The notes: generated from the letters alone by a model not told the origin. A DNA stretch of 64,000 nt from Agathobacter sp. (GCA_017409825.1 JAFQRZ010000018.1:1-64000), one strand, 5' to 3'; positions 19,901 through 25,772 are shown, numbered from the stretch's first letter. Program-made: numbers and translations.

Positions 19901-20251
19901 TGTAACATAGGTTCTGGAATTTTCATCGTAATGTACCAGATTTTCTTTGGTAACTCCTAGTTCCTCCAGTTCCTTATCTTCGGAATAATAATCCTCTGGC
20001 TCTTTCGCATAGTAAGTATTATCCCAATCGTCATCCACCGTTTCGGTGTTTTCGCCGTCCTCGTCGTCAATGCCGAGATCTCCCAGCGAATCCCAGCCGT
20101 CTGGCCGAGACATATCCACCCAGGTATGCAGGTTATCGAAAATGCTTCCTGCAAGCCTTATCAGTGGATGCAAATCCTGAAACAGAAGTACTGCTACCAA
20201 AAGCAGTGCCACTGCTGATGTAGCAAGCCCCAATAATTTCTTCTTGCTCAT
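10949..20251 (-). CDS. Giant RHS/YD-repeat polymorphic toxin with HNH-type tip
   Basis: A 3100-residue secreted or surface toxin. In order it has an N-terminal signal-anchor helix (about residues 5-25), an Asp/Glu-rich linker and a beta domain. A DNRLRE-like domain follows (about 335-515, including VTWDNQPK and FDITTLVNDWL), then a LysM-like segment (about 655-700, YGVSLKDIM) and a long array of YD repeats (about 760-2600). Then come the RHS core signature (YLRARYYSPQTGNFITEDTY near 2654) and an Ala/Gly-rich hydrophobic region (about 2840-2920). The C-terminal tip holds ELHHINGRD (about 3060-3068) and WPWEHADIDPYRHY, an HNH/endonuclease-VII-type nuclease signature. The shell encloses the toxin in characterised RHS proteins. 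The gene is visibly richer in GC than the flanking DNA. A strong SD (AGGGGG) precedes the ATG, and an immunity candidate follows. Confidence 0.92.
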   Translation of the reverse strand: MSKKKLLGLATSAVALLLVAVLLFQDLHPLIRLAGSIFDNLHTWVDMSRPDGWDSLGDLGIDDEDGENTETVDDDWDNTYYAKEPEDYYSEDKELEELGVTKENLVHYDENSRTYVTGKNQYVTIFGGNTGTYVDENGEVHLVDNTLESTRFTMLSGKTIEGYTNKENSYKVVFPKVVTTEEGIAVTKGDYYVEVIPMGGDYSHSVVKENAIVYNNVYDNINVQYTAIANSIKEDIVLLKKSSQTSFRYVVNAPGMEAELVDNQLYLYPEGKTVEDVVYILEAPIMEDAAGEISMAIELELSEQDGKTILTVKPNQEWLNDEARQYPVRIDPTTVVVEKQFISFACVEENTPGTPIGDNAFPYVGYDDGGKSGIGDKWHGNCRTYVRIDSGSMMETIPKDVRIISAAFHVSQLSDYSQGKTNIGLFRVDEKWNMGVTWDNQPKLHTFVDSEYAAITENTYIDFDITTLVNDWLKGTYPNYGFVLKATDEAGYEEAGMQCEILNNKTKDYGPKIVIEWGSTVDPFLETLTLDDTVVKLRPMTEKTLNGMQKVDGVFVDGHAQYDATVYYCVTAGSSQSVVFETQALAERAFPDSTEFNKIYPNATKYTLNESNWQSALFDSLQKDTIYQIRAVAAKEVNGQIEYGKEVVSDSFLIYEVKQFDTLPKIAKYYGVSLKDIMKDNQVQDTLVVAGNTLFIRNPKTTVPYNPPALTDLDKMKIDGALMGRGQHCQFGFEPVNLNTGNFYMDETDVSMNELGGAFEIGRGYNSLSAEMNSMFGRGWSFTYDQALYPAGNGELMYKRGDGSFLFFTPNGNGTYTAPDGYTYTLQEIIYQETAEDGSIVNVKGWQMTDAAQSRLFFDKYGVLKTITDVNGFVTTLSYDADYNLSGITTPSGKKFGIIQNSRGFIACITLPDGSNLTYDYDGNNNLIAATNANGDTCTYQYDASHRMTSWSDENGNLVIKNVYDEKGRVIKQTDANGSVATLIYGENTTTTIDNEGNKTVYKYDDNKRTIAITYPDGSWVKNVYNDNNQLASETTAKGTKKYTYDSFGNIATETREDGAVATYQYNAQNKLISATGYEGGTVTYTYDSAGNMVSYTQADGSKVSYTYDSLHRLISQTDGRGVTITYTYDGPNQTTYVDGNGKTWKFTYDVMNRMTSTTDPLGNTTSVTYDRNGNKTSEIAADGGRTTYKLDALGNILSSTDPRGKTTTYVYDKLYNVIQSTDANGNTVSFAYNKNNQEIKATDALGNTITYTRDSMGRVIKETNAAFGTKLYKYDLAGNLVQITDGEGHTTTSEFNSQGEVVKVTDALGNVTRYEYDFLGNETKVIYADGSYETKEYDSTGRLSKEVNRLGEVLTYRYDANGNLLSITDDSGRSCTYVYDHTNKKVKETNPEGGISTYTYDAAGRQTSYTDPLGRTEYYTYDAVGRVTSVTDALGQVTKNTYDLAGNLTSSTDEKGHVTKYTYDALGNMTSITDPLGNITAMRYDANGQLVETLDALKGITTYEYDAAGNKVKMTDALGNVYTYTYDKNGNNTSLTAPDGSKATMRYNAIGQLVSMTDAQGLTVTYQYDSQGRVAGQKDNAGNELRYTYDAAGNVTSETDQLGRTKTYTYDKYGRLLTETAPNGGVTTYEYDVMDRVTAVTDAAGTRTAFTYDKAGNQLTMTEADGAQYSYVYDALNRVTAVTNPLGGTERYTYDAAGNVVAHTDANGTTIRYTYDDNGNNTSITDGKGNQTTYVYDELGRLIKETAPEGETKEYRYDALGSLIKYQDAEGAVTQYRYDSLGNMVETISPKGKSTTYTYDKHGNVLSETDAKGNVTAYEMNLNDQVVALTQANGGTYTYEYDEAGRIIKMTSPLGFVTEFTYDVMDNVVEESNSLGQTTTYTYDILGRMTGSVNAKGGSTLYAYDFRNNLISETNALGYTTSYTYDVLSRMVEEKNPLGHITAYTYDPVGNLASVLAPGGAKTTYSYDANYNVADMTDPLGNVTKYAYDKSNRIITETDALNQNVGYTYNANGQVITETDKAGNRTGYTYDIHGNVITVTDRAGYNTHYSYDELDLMTRVETAGGSSAAYTYDSMGSLITYTSALSKVTTYTYDLEGNQTSRTDGEERTETYVYDEAGRLTSLISAGGNVVTYDYDELNQLIEKAYSNANGETTAESVLYGYDALGNRLAMTDSIGGAEYLYDALGRVTSVKDSAGQTVTYTYDERGNVTQIGYPDGTAVTYEYDLNNNLTKVTDRNGESTTYEYDALNRMVATYRPNYLATYVTYDELDHITKLETIHMVTGRLTASYEYIYNEEGYITKEIVKETIVSQWFEEIYDLFLDTILKHIDIDKYDRIMEEWKKFYDAHHIFCDHNDADGDGQYDNCLWSYMTATSTYEYRYDENWQLTKCTETLQNGIITEYDYQYDKDGNRSKYVKTVNGEWTECYTYEYNAANQLVSRKNERLWTDNVTTYTYDADGNLLSEKTGLFEKTYEYTAENRLAVVKAQGTVLMAALYDGDGNRLFTMDYTGENNDRWDIWIPECGGNADKVDDSAKDAMKELASLVSWRDRKDYTITEYVNDVTRENEEVLAELNPRGKVTTAYTYGYNRESADVYGDTQYYLYDGKGNVDRISSEWGRVKEAYNYDPYGNLTYGIPDTVNYYGYNGESSNLATGLQYLRARYYSPQTGNFITEDTYAGDTTNPLTLNRYTYTSNNPVNRIDPSGHSWLDDVGKAIGSGIKKVGNAIETGVKKAAKAVADTAQKVVTKVKEVAKDVVHAVTHPKETIQKVQKVVKETKQKADNFVQEAKKDPVKVFTTVAAKATKHVSEIKSAVKRAACTSAEYIQEGLGKVDWASVGKTVGKAAAGVAIVAGLGVASVMTGGAAAVILGAAFTGAASGAAIGAVAGGVAGMMSGEGFFAGAADGLLTGSITGAITGLAGQVISTAANSVKLLGNKWVQNGLESAVETVVDTVDTAVHGGDVNAGTIAASFAFNFVTNGGDAPNNVVDETTNIVKKQTGWKVGDPIDNLTKSGKEPAWSTVRARYWKNEAYYNADLYSSKNLERMKKGNAPKHNSVDVSKELHHINGRDIENPHSIDNLMQVWPWEHADIDPYRHYNGPRP

Positions 20252-20328
20252 TGTAAAAACCCCCTTTTTTCGTAATTGTTTTACTTTAATGTTACAATTT
20301 TCTCTCCAAAGATTTCAGTGGCTTCGCT

Positions 20329-20416
20329 CGAACGCAGGCGATTTTTGCACAAACGCAAAAAAGAAGCAGATTTTCTGTCGAAAATCTGCTTCTTTTTCTC
20401 GAATTCTAAGAATATG
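20329..20416. repeat. Intergenic repeat, copy A, with embedded terminator
   Basis: An ~88-bp block (GAACGCAGGCGATTTTTGCA, an ACAAACGC element, then a strong hairpin and TCTAAGAATATG) recurs almost unchanged at 22421-22509. Its 5' third recurs at 24701-24730 and, more diverged, at 9624-9654. Copy A lies between the lipoprotein gene and the RHS gene. Confidence 0.7.
20357..20398 (-). terminator. Terminator of the peptidase-lipoprotein operon
   Basis: The perfect stem GAAGCAGATTTTC / GAAAATCTGCTTC has A-runs and T-runs on its two sides. It sits 47 bp beyond the stop of the lipoprotein gene and upstream of the RHS start, so it should isolate the RHS gene from the operon before it. Confidence 0.85.
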
Positions 20417-20444
20417 TCCAAAATGGGGAGAAACTATTTCATCA

Positions 20445-20906
20445 TTAATTCCCCAAATCATCTTCTAGCATAAACTTGCCTAATCCAATTCTTGTATCGC
20501 CATCATCATATATTACATTCATCGTATATTCCGATAATTCCTGTTTATTCGTAATACTATCATCCGTGAATACAATAAATACTGAACCAACATATCCTTT
20601 AGAAAAAACACTTGCATCATTACATACTGCGGTTCCTTCTCTATCGTAATCCATAGCATCAACATTATATCCATTCAGCAATATCTCAAAATTCTCTAAT
20701 GTTACTGCATTAAAATTCAAATCCATTACTACAACTATTTTCCCATCTTCTTTTGTTGCACTAGTTATTTTTAATGTCTCATTTTTTAAAAGTGATATTT
20801 CTGCACCTATTCTTATACGTGTTTCTGGAGTTCCAACTACACCACAAGCAATTAACATTGATAGAGAAAACATAAATATAAATAATATTCCACTATATTT
20901 CCTCAT
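20445..20906 (-). CDS. Small lipoprotein
   Basis: A 153-residue protein with a lipoprotein signal peptide: a basic start, a hydrophobic core, and lipobox LIAC (Cys at about residue 21). The mature part is beta-rich (KIVVVMDLNF, FIVFTDDS, MNVIYDDGD) and not recognised. Its start is 12 bp after the stop of the papain-like peptidase gene, so the two form an operon under the c-di-GMP riboswitch. It may be a partner or inhibitor of the peptidase at the cell surface; that is inference. Confidence 0.7.
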   Translation of the reverse strand: MRKYSGILFIFMFSLSMLIACGVVGTPETRIRIGAEISLLKNETLKITSATKEDGKIVVVMDLNFNAVTLENFEILLNGYNVDAMDYDREGTAVCNDASVFSKGYVGSVFIVFTDDSITNKQELSEYTMNVIYDDGDTRIGLGKFMLEDDLGN

Positions 20907-20918
20907 ATATATCCTCCT

Positions 20919-22178
20919 CTACCTAACCTGGGTAAATGAACCAATTGCCAAATAATTTGTAAAATCAAAATATCTTGCCTCATTTTCCCAATTATCATTT
21001 AGCTGCATTAATTGAACATACGAGTAAAAGTTAATACCTAAAACCGTTGTTGTCTTTGTATATGTCCTATATCCTGTAACAACTGTTGAATGTGGGCCAT
21101 ATGATGTACTATTTGCCATATTCCAAATAATTGGATTTCCGCCATTTATTTCTTTTACAACTTGATCTTCATATGTCCAAACAATAATATCCTTTGTTGT
21201 CAAATTATACCCGTACTGTTTAGCCACACCCTTTATAATATCGCCAATATCAAACGGATTCAAAGCACTTACTTCATATCCATAATTATCAATTGCATAT
21301 TGTCTTACTGCTAAATATAAATTTGGTAATGACTTTGGTGTTTCAACCTCATAGTCACTTCTATTTTTATATTTTGCATAGAAGGAATCTTTTGTTGCAT
21401 AGTAATTTGTTTTAGAAGATGACATAGACAGGTTCGAACATTTCCCAGTAAGCTGTAGATAATTTAGCAATGAATAGCACGAAGATAGTACACAATTTTC
21501 TTCTGATCTTTTTCCAGTATCGGTAAGCTTATAATATATAGTTAAATCCCACTGTTCCATATATTCATATTTATTCAGGGACTTACTACCACCGCTTTTT
21601 ACTACATAACCGCTACCATATCTATCTTTCACATACGCATCTGGACTATAAATACAACCATCCGTTCCATCACTTTGTCCATTATACGATTTGCCAAGGC
21701 CTTCACGAATATAATCTTCTAAATCACTTTCACTCATTCGATTGAATTCAAATGGCAAATAATTTCCATCTTCGCCCAGATACAGAAAACCATCGTATAT
21801 GCTATAATAAGTATATTTCAACTCCTTAAGATATTCAAGGTCTCCTTTAGTTTCAAATGCCTGAACAGAATAATCATCTACAATAATCATATAGCCATTA
21901 TTATCATTAAAATCAACATACAAACCTTCTTGGTCAGTTGAAACCACATATACTGGTATCATTTTTTCACATGAAGTTGCTTCAAATTTTAATGCTTCAT
22001 CTTGAACCTCTTTATTGTACTCATCTGCAAAAAATTCTAGATTATCAATAATAAACTCCGCTACAGATTCACAATCAGATGCCACATATTCGTGTATATT
22101 TGCTTCGTTTATTACCCCACTTGAAGTCCCATTTACTGTTGTAATAGCTGCTAATATTAATGCTATTATTTTTTTCAT
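20919..22178 (-). CDS. Secreted papain-like (C39-like) peptidase, candidate
   Basis: A 419-residue exported protein with a cleavable-looking signal peptide (MKKIIALILAAITTVNG). A propeptide-like region follows (about 70-110: VYVVSTDQEG, GYMIIVDDY), as in streptopain-type proteins. The C-terminal half holds a papain-fold triad in order: Cys in ENCVLSSCYSLLNYL (about 232), His in YGPHSTVVTGY (about 367), Asn in LNDNW (about 396). SD GAGGAGAAG precedes ATG. The leader carries a c-di-GMP-I riboswitch with its own terminator, and the next gene is a lipoprotein. Function by analogy: a surface or secreted protease whose production follows the motile/sessile switch. The peptidase assignment rests on motif order only. 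Confidence 0.65.
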   Translation of the reverse strand: MKKIIALILAAITTVNGTSSGVINEANIHEYVASDCESVAEFIIDNLEFFADEYNKEVQDEALKFEATSCEKMIPVYVVSTDQEGLYVDFNDNNGYMIIVDDYSVQAFETKGDLEYLKELKYTYYSIYDGFLYLGEDGNYLPFEFNRMSESDLEDYIREGLGKSYNGQSDGTDGCIYSPDAYVKDRYGSGYVVKSGGSKSLNKYEYMEQWDLTIYYKLTDTGKRSEENCVLSSCYSLLNYLQLTGKCSNLSMSSSKTNYYATKDSFYAKYKNRSDYEVETPKSLPNLYLAVRQYAIDNYGYEVSALNPFDIGDIIKGVAKQYGYNLTTKDIIVWTYEDQVVKEINGGNPIIWNMANSTSYGPHSTVVTGYRTYTKTTTVLGINFYSYVQLMQLNDNWENEARYFDFTNYLAIGSFTQVR

Positions 22179-22245
22179 TATCTTCTCCTCCTATTATTCT
22201 AGTTAATGTGTCAAATAACCTCTTTCCAATGGAATCCCCCTCTCT

Positions 22246-22284
22246 AAAAATAAAAAGGCTGCAATGAAAACTATCATTGCAACC
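22246..22284 (-). terminator. Riboswitch expression-platform terminator
   Basis: Minus-strand stem GGTTGCAATGATAG / CATTGCAGCC followed by TTTTTATTTTT. It begins directly after the aptamer. Its 5' arm (GGTTGC) can alternatively pair with the aptamer's first strand (GGCAAACC), so ligand binding and termination may be mutually exclusive. Confidence 0.85.
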
Positions 22285-22357
22285 GAACCATCATTGTAGC
22301 GATTCGCTACTTTAGACTTCTAGCTTTGCGTCCCTACATTTCCATAGGTTTGCCAAA
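22285..22357 (-). ncRNA. Cyclic-di-GMP-I (GEMM-I) riboswitch aptamer
   Basis: Reading the minus strand, the conserved GEMM-I landmarks appear in order: GGCAAACC, a short hairpin with a GAAA-type loop (CCTATGGAAATGTAGG), and GGGACGCAAAGC. The strand ends with AGTCTAAAG, the hairpin GTAGCGAATCGCTAC, and AATGATGGTT. These match the c-di-GMP-binding pocket and its tetraloop-receptor pair. It stands about 107 bp before the peptidase start, followed at once by an intrinsic terminator. Confidence 0.9.
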
Positions 22358-22420
22358 ATTAACTTAATTAAGCTATCTATAATTTACTATTTCTGTCAGA
22401 GTGATACTAGCCCTCTTACG

Positions 22421-22509
22421 CGACCGCAGGTAATTTTTGCACCAACGCAAAAAAGAAGCAGATTTCTTGTCGAAAATCTGCTTCTTTTTCTCGTTTCTTA
22501 AGAATATGC
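22421..22509. repeat. Intergenic repeat, copy B, with embedded terminator
   Basis: Nearly identical to 20329-20416: CGACCGCAGG..AATTTTTGCA, CCAACGCAAAAAAG, then the GCAGATTT..AAATCTGC hairpin and CTTAAGAATATG. The hairpin (22449-22491) is the terminator of the LytTR regulator gene. The repeat runs into the last codons of that gene. Confidence 0.7.
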
Positions 22510-23196
22510 AATTTTGGAATTATATTCGAAATATTTTTCCTTCATCTCCGTATACTTCCTCGTGCTTATCATTGCTTTTGTACCATTTGCAAAATAAGCA
22601 TACAACCTATCAATCTTGCGGACACGCTCAAGATTTACCAAATAGGATTTATGACAGCGGTAGAAACCACAATCCTTTAGTTCCTCTTCCACCTCTTCTA
22701 GACTTCTGTTGCTAATGTAGTCTCTTTCCATGGTATGTACGATGATATTTCGCTTATCTGTTTCAATAAACAAAATATCTTTTGCTCGTATATGCATTTC
22801 TGCCATATTCACCACATGGAACACAACAACATGGTCTTTCTTTGGCAACTCATCAATCGCACTAAGTGCTTCTTCTACTTCATCTACAATAAATTTTTTG
22901 TCGATATAACGAAACGCATTTACCATATAACCGCGTCTGCTTAATTCTACATGTGTCGTTAGAAATACGATGATGGCATCGCTATTGTTTTGCTTATAGC
23001 GTTTGACGGTCTCAAAACCATCCATCTCTCCCATCTCGATGTCCATAAATACCACATCATACTTGCCTTGGTTATAAAAGCTCTCACCACAATCAAATTG
23101 GTCTATCAGTGGTGCTTTTGGTCCATAGTGTTTTTTGATTAATTCTTCTACACATACACGCCAATTTTCCTGGTCATCTACAATTGCAATTCTCAT
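22498..23196 (-). CDS. LytTR-family response regulator (AgrA-like)
   Basis: A 232-residue transcription regulator. The receiver domain (1-120) has the phospho-acceptor Asp in YDVVFMDIEMGEMDG (about residue 53) and the conserved Lys in YIDKKF. The LytTR DNA-binding domain (about 130-230) has ILFIETDKRN, LEEVEEELKDCGFYRCHKSYLVN and the terminal KYTEMKEKYFEY. ATG overlaps the stop of the kinase gene by 4 bp. It acts with the adjacent kinase. LytTR regulators usually activate from sites just upstream of -35. The palindrome in front of its own operon makes it the leading candidate for the shared regulator of the accessory genes. Confidence 0.9.
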   Translation of the reverse strand: MRIAIVDDQENWRVCVEELIKKHYGPKAPLIDQFDCGESFYNQGKYDVVFMDIEMGEMDGFETVKRYKQNNSDAIIVFLTTHVELSRRGYMVNAFRYIDKKFIVDEVEEALSAIDELPKKDHVVVFHVVNMAEMHIRAKDILFIETDKRNIIVHTMERDYISNRSLEEVEEELKDCGFYRCHKSYLVNLERVRKIDRLYAYFANGTKAMISTRKYTEMKEKYFEYNSKIAYS

Positions 23197-24494
23197 AGCA
23201 TTTCCTCATTTTCGTTCATCATCATAATCATTACTTTGAAGTGCTGATTATCGGTAGAAATAGAGAGATATCCTCCATTCTTTTCTACACATTCTCTTAC
23301 GTTACTTAGCCCATAGCCATGCCCCAAACTATCTTCTTTAGTAGTTTTGAATATGCCATCTACTTCATTCAGTTCATTTACATAGTCATTTTCTACTGTA
23401 AGAAGTACCTTGTTTTCGATGTACTTGATATGCACCTCAACAATTTTTCCTTCGGCTTCTGACTCTGCACGAATTGCATTGCTCAGCAGATTGGAAAATA
23501 CTGTACAAATATCATACGCCGTGATATAACATTCCAGCGGAAAATGTCCACTTACCTTGAGTGTAATTCCTATTTCCTTTGCTTCTGTGTAGAAACGATT
23601 GAGTATCGCATCTGCTATACCATTGTTTACGCTAATTTGATTATTAAACGAAGATACTTTTTCATTAATATTACTTAAATACTCTTCCGCATCCTCATAC
23701 TTTCCTGTGTTTATCAGATTTTCTAAGAGCAACAGATGATTCTTGATATCATGACGAAATTTTTTCGTTTCATATTCTCTTTTTTCTAAATATTGGTAGT
23801 GTTCGTTTTGGCTTTCTAGGAACTGTTTTGCTAGCTTTTCATTTTCTTTATGTACATTTCTTGTTACTAGCATGTTAATTAAAAGGACTAATTGAATGAG
23901 AAGTCCGATTACCACACACCAGTAGGAGAAGACTACGATGAGTCTTCTCTCGACTTGAAGAGTATCTAATATAAATTCACCCAAAATTATAGTTACAAAT
24001 GAATCGAAAAACATTATGATTATGAACAATAACCAATATTTGGCACCAATGTTTTTAATTCCGATCTCATATTTATCTTTATAATATTTTCCAATTACTT
24101 GTATAACTAATAAAATAAAGCATAAACTAATAATCCGTACAATATTATCTGCCTCGACAATTTTCAATAAAGAAATTATCTCTGTTGAAATCACATCAAA
24201 CAACTTTGACAGCATAGATAATACTGCAGCACTTCCAAAGTATAATCCTAAAATACTTTTCCAGCTTTCTTTAAACCAGACTTTTCCTACCGCAGTGATA
24301 CTTACTATATGCACCATAATCTTTAACACTGCATCGAAATATATTAATGCTATTACAGACACACAAGCAATTGCAAATAGCATTCCTTTTTCATATTTTA
24401 ATTCTTTTCGTCTATAATTTAAAAACAATTCCCCTATGCTTATTACACACAAGAAATATACAAATGTATTAATTAGCTCTAGTAGCAGTTCCAT
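23193..24494 (-). CDS. AgrC-like sensor histidine kinase
   Basis: A 433-residue kinase with about six N-terminal membrane helices (residues 5-215), a coiled linker and a GHKL-type catalytic core. The phospho-acceptor His lies in KFRHDIKNHLLLLENL (about 247) and the N box in NLLSNAIRAESE. The G box is LGHGYGLSNVRECVEKNGG. This is the AgrC/peptide-sensing family layout. No agrB or agrD gene, nor any other obvious pheromone gene, is next to it, so the ligand is unknown. SD GGAGGGG precedes ATG. The promoter contains palindromic site 4. Confidence 0.9.
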   Translation of the reverse strand: MELLLELINTFVYFLCVISIGELFLNYRRKELKYEKGMLFAIACVSVIALIYFDAVLKIMVHIVSITAVGKVWFKESWKSILGLYFGSAAVLSMLSKLFDVISTEIISLLKIVEADNIVRIISLCFILLVIQVIGKYYKDKYEIGIKNIGAKYWLLFIIIMFFDSFVTIILGEFILDTLQVERRLIVVFSYWCVVIGLLIQLVLLINMLVTRNVHKENEKLAKQFLESQNEHYQYLEKREYETKKFRHDIKNHLLLLENLINTGKYEDAEEYLSNINEKVSSFNNQISVNNGIADAILNRFYTEAKEIGITLKVSGHFPLECYITAYDICTVFSNLLSNAIRAESEAEGKIVEVHIKYIENKVLLTVENDYVNELNEVDGIFKTTKEDSLGHGYGLSNVRECVEKNGGYLSISTDNQHFKVMIMMMNENEEML

Positions 24495-24517
24495 TCTATC
24501 CCCTCCAGAATTATATT

Positions 24518-24561
24518 ATTTTATCATAAATTCCAGAGAAACCACTACCGTATATGGTAGT
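24518..24561 (-). promoter_or_regulatory. Promoter with palindromic operator, site 4
   Basis: TACCGTATATGGTA (24546-24559), extended to ACTACCGTATATGGTAGT, is followed on the minus strand by 22 nt and TAAAAT (24523-24518), upstream of the AgrC-like kinase gene. A second -10-like TATAAT lies 8 nt further on. The 22-nt spacing equals that of sites 1 and 3. Confidence 0.7.
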
Positions 24562-24700
24562 AAATTAATAACCAATAAGCCACTTAAAAAATTCTGCCCA
24601 TACGTCAAACATCTCTTTATTCCCCTTTCGTTTTAACCCTTGTCAATTCGCTACGGGGAATAAAAATAATTGTGAATTTTTTAAAAGTAAATAGCATTTG

Positions 24701-24730
24701 CGTGAACGCAGGTGATTTTCGCACGAACGT
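24701..24730. repeat. Intergenic repeat, partial copy C
   Basis: GTGAACGCAGGTGATTTTCG then CACGAACG matches the 5' third of the repeat at 20329-20416 without its terminator hairpin. It lies in the divergent gap 24495-24893, which otherwise holds palindromic site 4 and the promoter of the Rpn-like gene. Confidence 0.6.
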
Positions 24731-24806
24731 TTATTTAATATATCCAAATTCACATATATGAATTTATGAAAGCTATACAAACATTTTTATTTTTTCTCAT
24801 TTTTCC

Positions 24807-24886
24807 TTGCAACCGTATGGCATGCTGAGCTACAATATATATGACATTGAGACTCCTTTCTCAAAAGACTAAATCTTTTAGAAAGG
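24807..24886 (+). promoter_or_regulatory. Promoter and leader hairpin of the Rpn-like gene
   Basis: TTGCAA, an 18-nt spacer and TACAAT form a plausible promoter (about 24807-24836). The leader contains CTTTCTCAAAAGA / TCTTTTAGAAAG (24856-24886). This stem includes part of the SD (GAAAGGA) of the following gene, so it could limit translation. Confidence 0.5.
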
Positions 24887-24893
24887 ACTACAC

Positions 24894-25772
24894 ATGAGTA
24901 GAACTGTAGAAATTACCGCCACAGCAGGTAAAAAGCTGCAGTGGCATCAAGCATTTTATGCAAGCATTCAAATTGAGTTTGAAAAAGAAGCCGAGAAACT
25001 TATTTTTGAAAACGAGCACCATCTCGGTACTCAACCCAAACGCATAGATGTAGTAATCATAAAAAAAGATGATAATACATCTATTGAAAAGAACATTGGA
25101 AAAATCTTTCGCAAGCATAATATTATTGAATATAAATCTCCTAAGGATTATATTAGCATTAATGATTACTATCTTGTATATGGTTATGCTTGTCTATATA
25201 AATCAGATAAATCTCCGGAATCAGAAATTAATATTGAAGACATCACAATCACCTTAATCAGTCGCCATTTTCCTAAGCATTTGATATCACATTTGAAAAA
25301 GGTACATAGGTATGATGTTCAACTTGTTGAGCCAGGAATATATTACATTAACGGAGATTTCTTTCCGATTCAGCTTTTAGTTACAAAAGATTTAACCGAT
25401 GAACAAAATCTTTGGTTACATAATTTAACCAACGATATCCAGGACCCTTCTGTAGTAGACACTCTTATTTCCGAATACGAAAAACATCAGAAAAACAACT
25501 ACTACAAATCAGTTATGGATATCATCGTGCACGCAAACAAAGAAGCATTCAAGGAGGTGACTGTCGTGTGTAAAGCATTAGAAGATCTGTATTGGGAAGT
25601 TCATGGCGAACGAATCATGCGAGAGCAAAAGGAGGCTCTAGACAAGGCGGTAGCTGAGGCTGTTGCTGAAGCCGTTGCTGAGGCTGTTGCTGAGGCTGTT
25701 GCTGAGGCTGTTGCTGAAAAAGATGCTTACATTAAGCAGCTTGAAACTCAATTAGGAATTGCAACTGTGTAA
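24894..25772 (+). CDS. Rpn-like PD-(D/E)XK nuclease-family protein with variable AVAE tail
   Basis: A 292-residue protein of a Lachnospiraceae-typical family related to Rpn/transposase-like PD-(D/E)XK nucleases. The putative active site is KRIDVVII (Asp near residue 52) with IIEYKSP (Glu/Lys near 80). The middle is mixed alpha/beta, and the C-terminal helix reads EAL..KEALDKAVAE. The tail consists of six AVAE units encoded by 12-bp repeats and a final coiled segment (KDAYIKQLETQL). Repeat-number change would keep the frame and alter coiled-coil length. It is the only gene of its unit, ended by the terminator at 25832-25864. The cellular role is unknown. Confidence 0.7.
   Translation: MSRTVEITATAGKKLQWHQAFYASIQIEFEKEAEKLIFENEHHLGTQPKRIDVVIIKKDDNTSIEKNIGKIFRKHNIIEYKSPKDYISINDYYLVYGYACLYKSDKSPESEINIEDITITLISRHFPKHLISHLKKVHRYDVQLVEPGIYYINGDFFPIQLLVTKDLTDEQNLWLHNLTNDIQDPSVVDTLISEYEKHQKNNYYKSVMDIIVHANKEAFKEVTVVCKALEDLYWEVHGERIMREQKEALDKAVAEAVAEAVAEAVAEAVAEAVAEKDAYIKQLETQLGIATV
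25650..25721 (+). repeat. In-frame 12-bp tandem repeat (six units)
   Basis: Units of GCTGTTGCTGAG and close variants encode AVAE six times near the C-terminus of the Rpn-like protein. Near-identical units favour slippage, with each event adding or removing four residues. Confidence 0.85.

Noticed and set aside
20919-24494. The papain-like peptidase as the processing protease of an AgrBD-like system
   Set aside because: It has a signal peptide and c-di-GMP control, unlike AgrB, and no AgrD-like peptide is encoded nearby.
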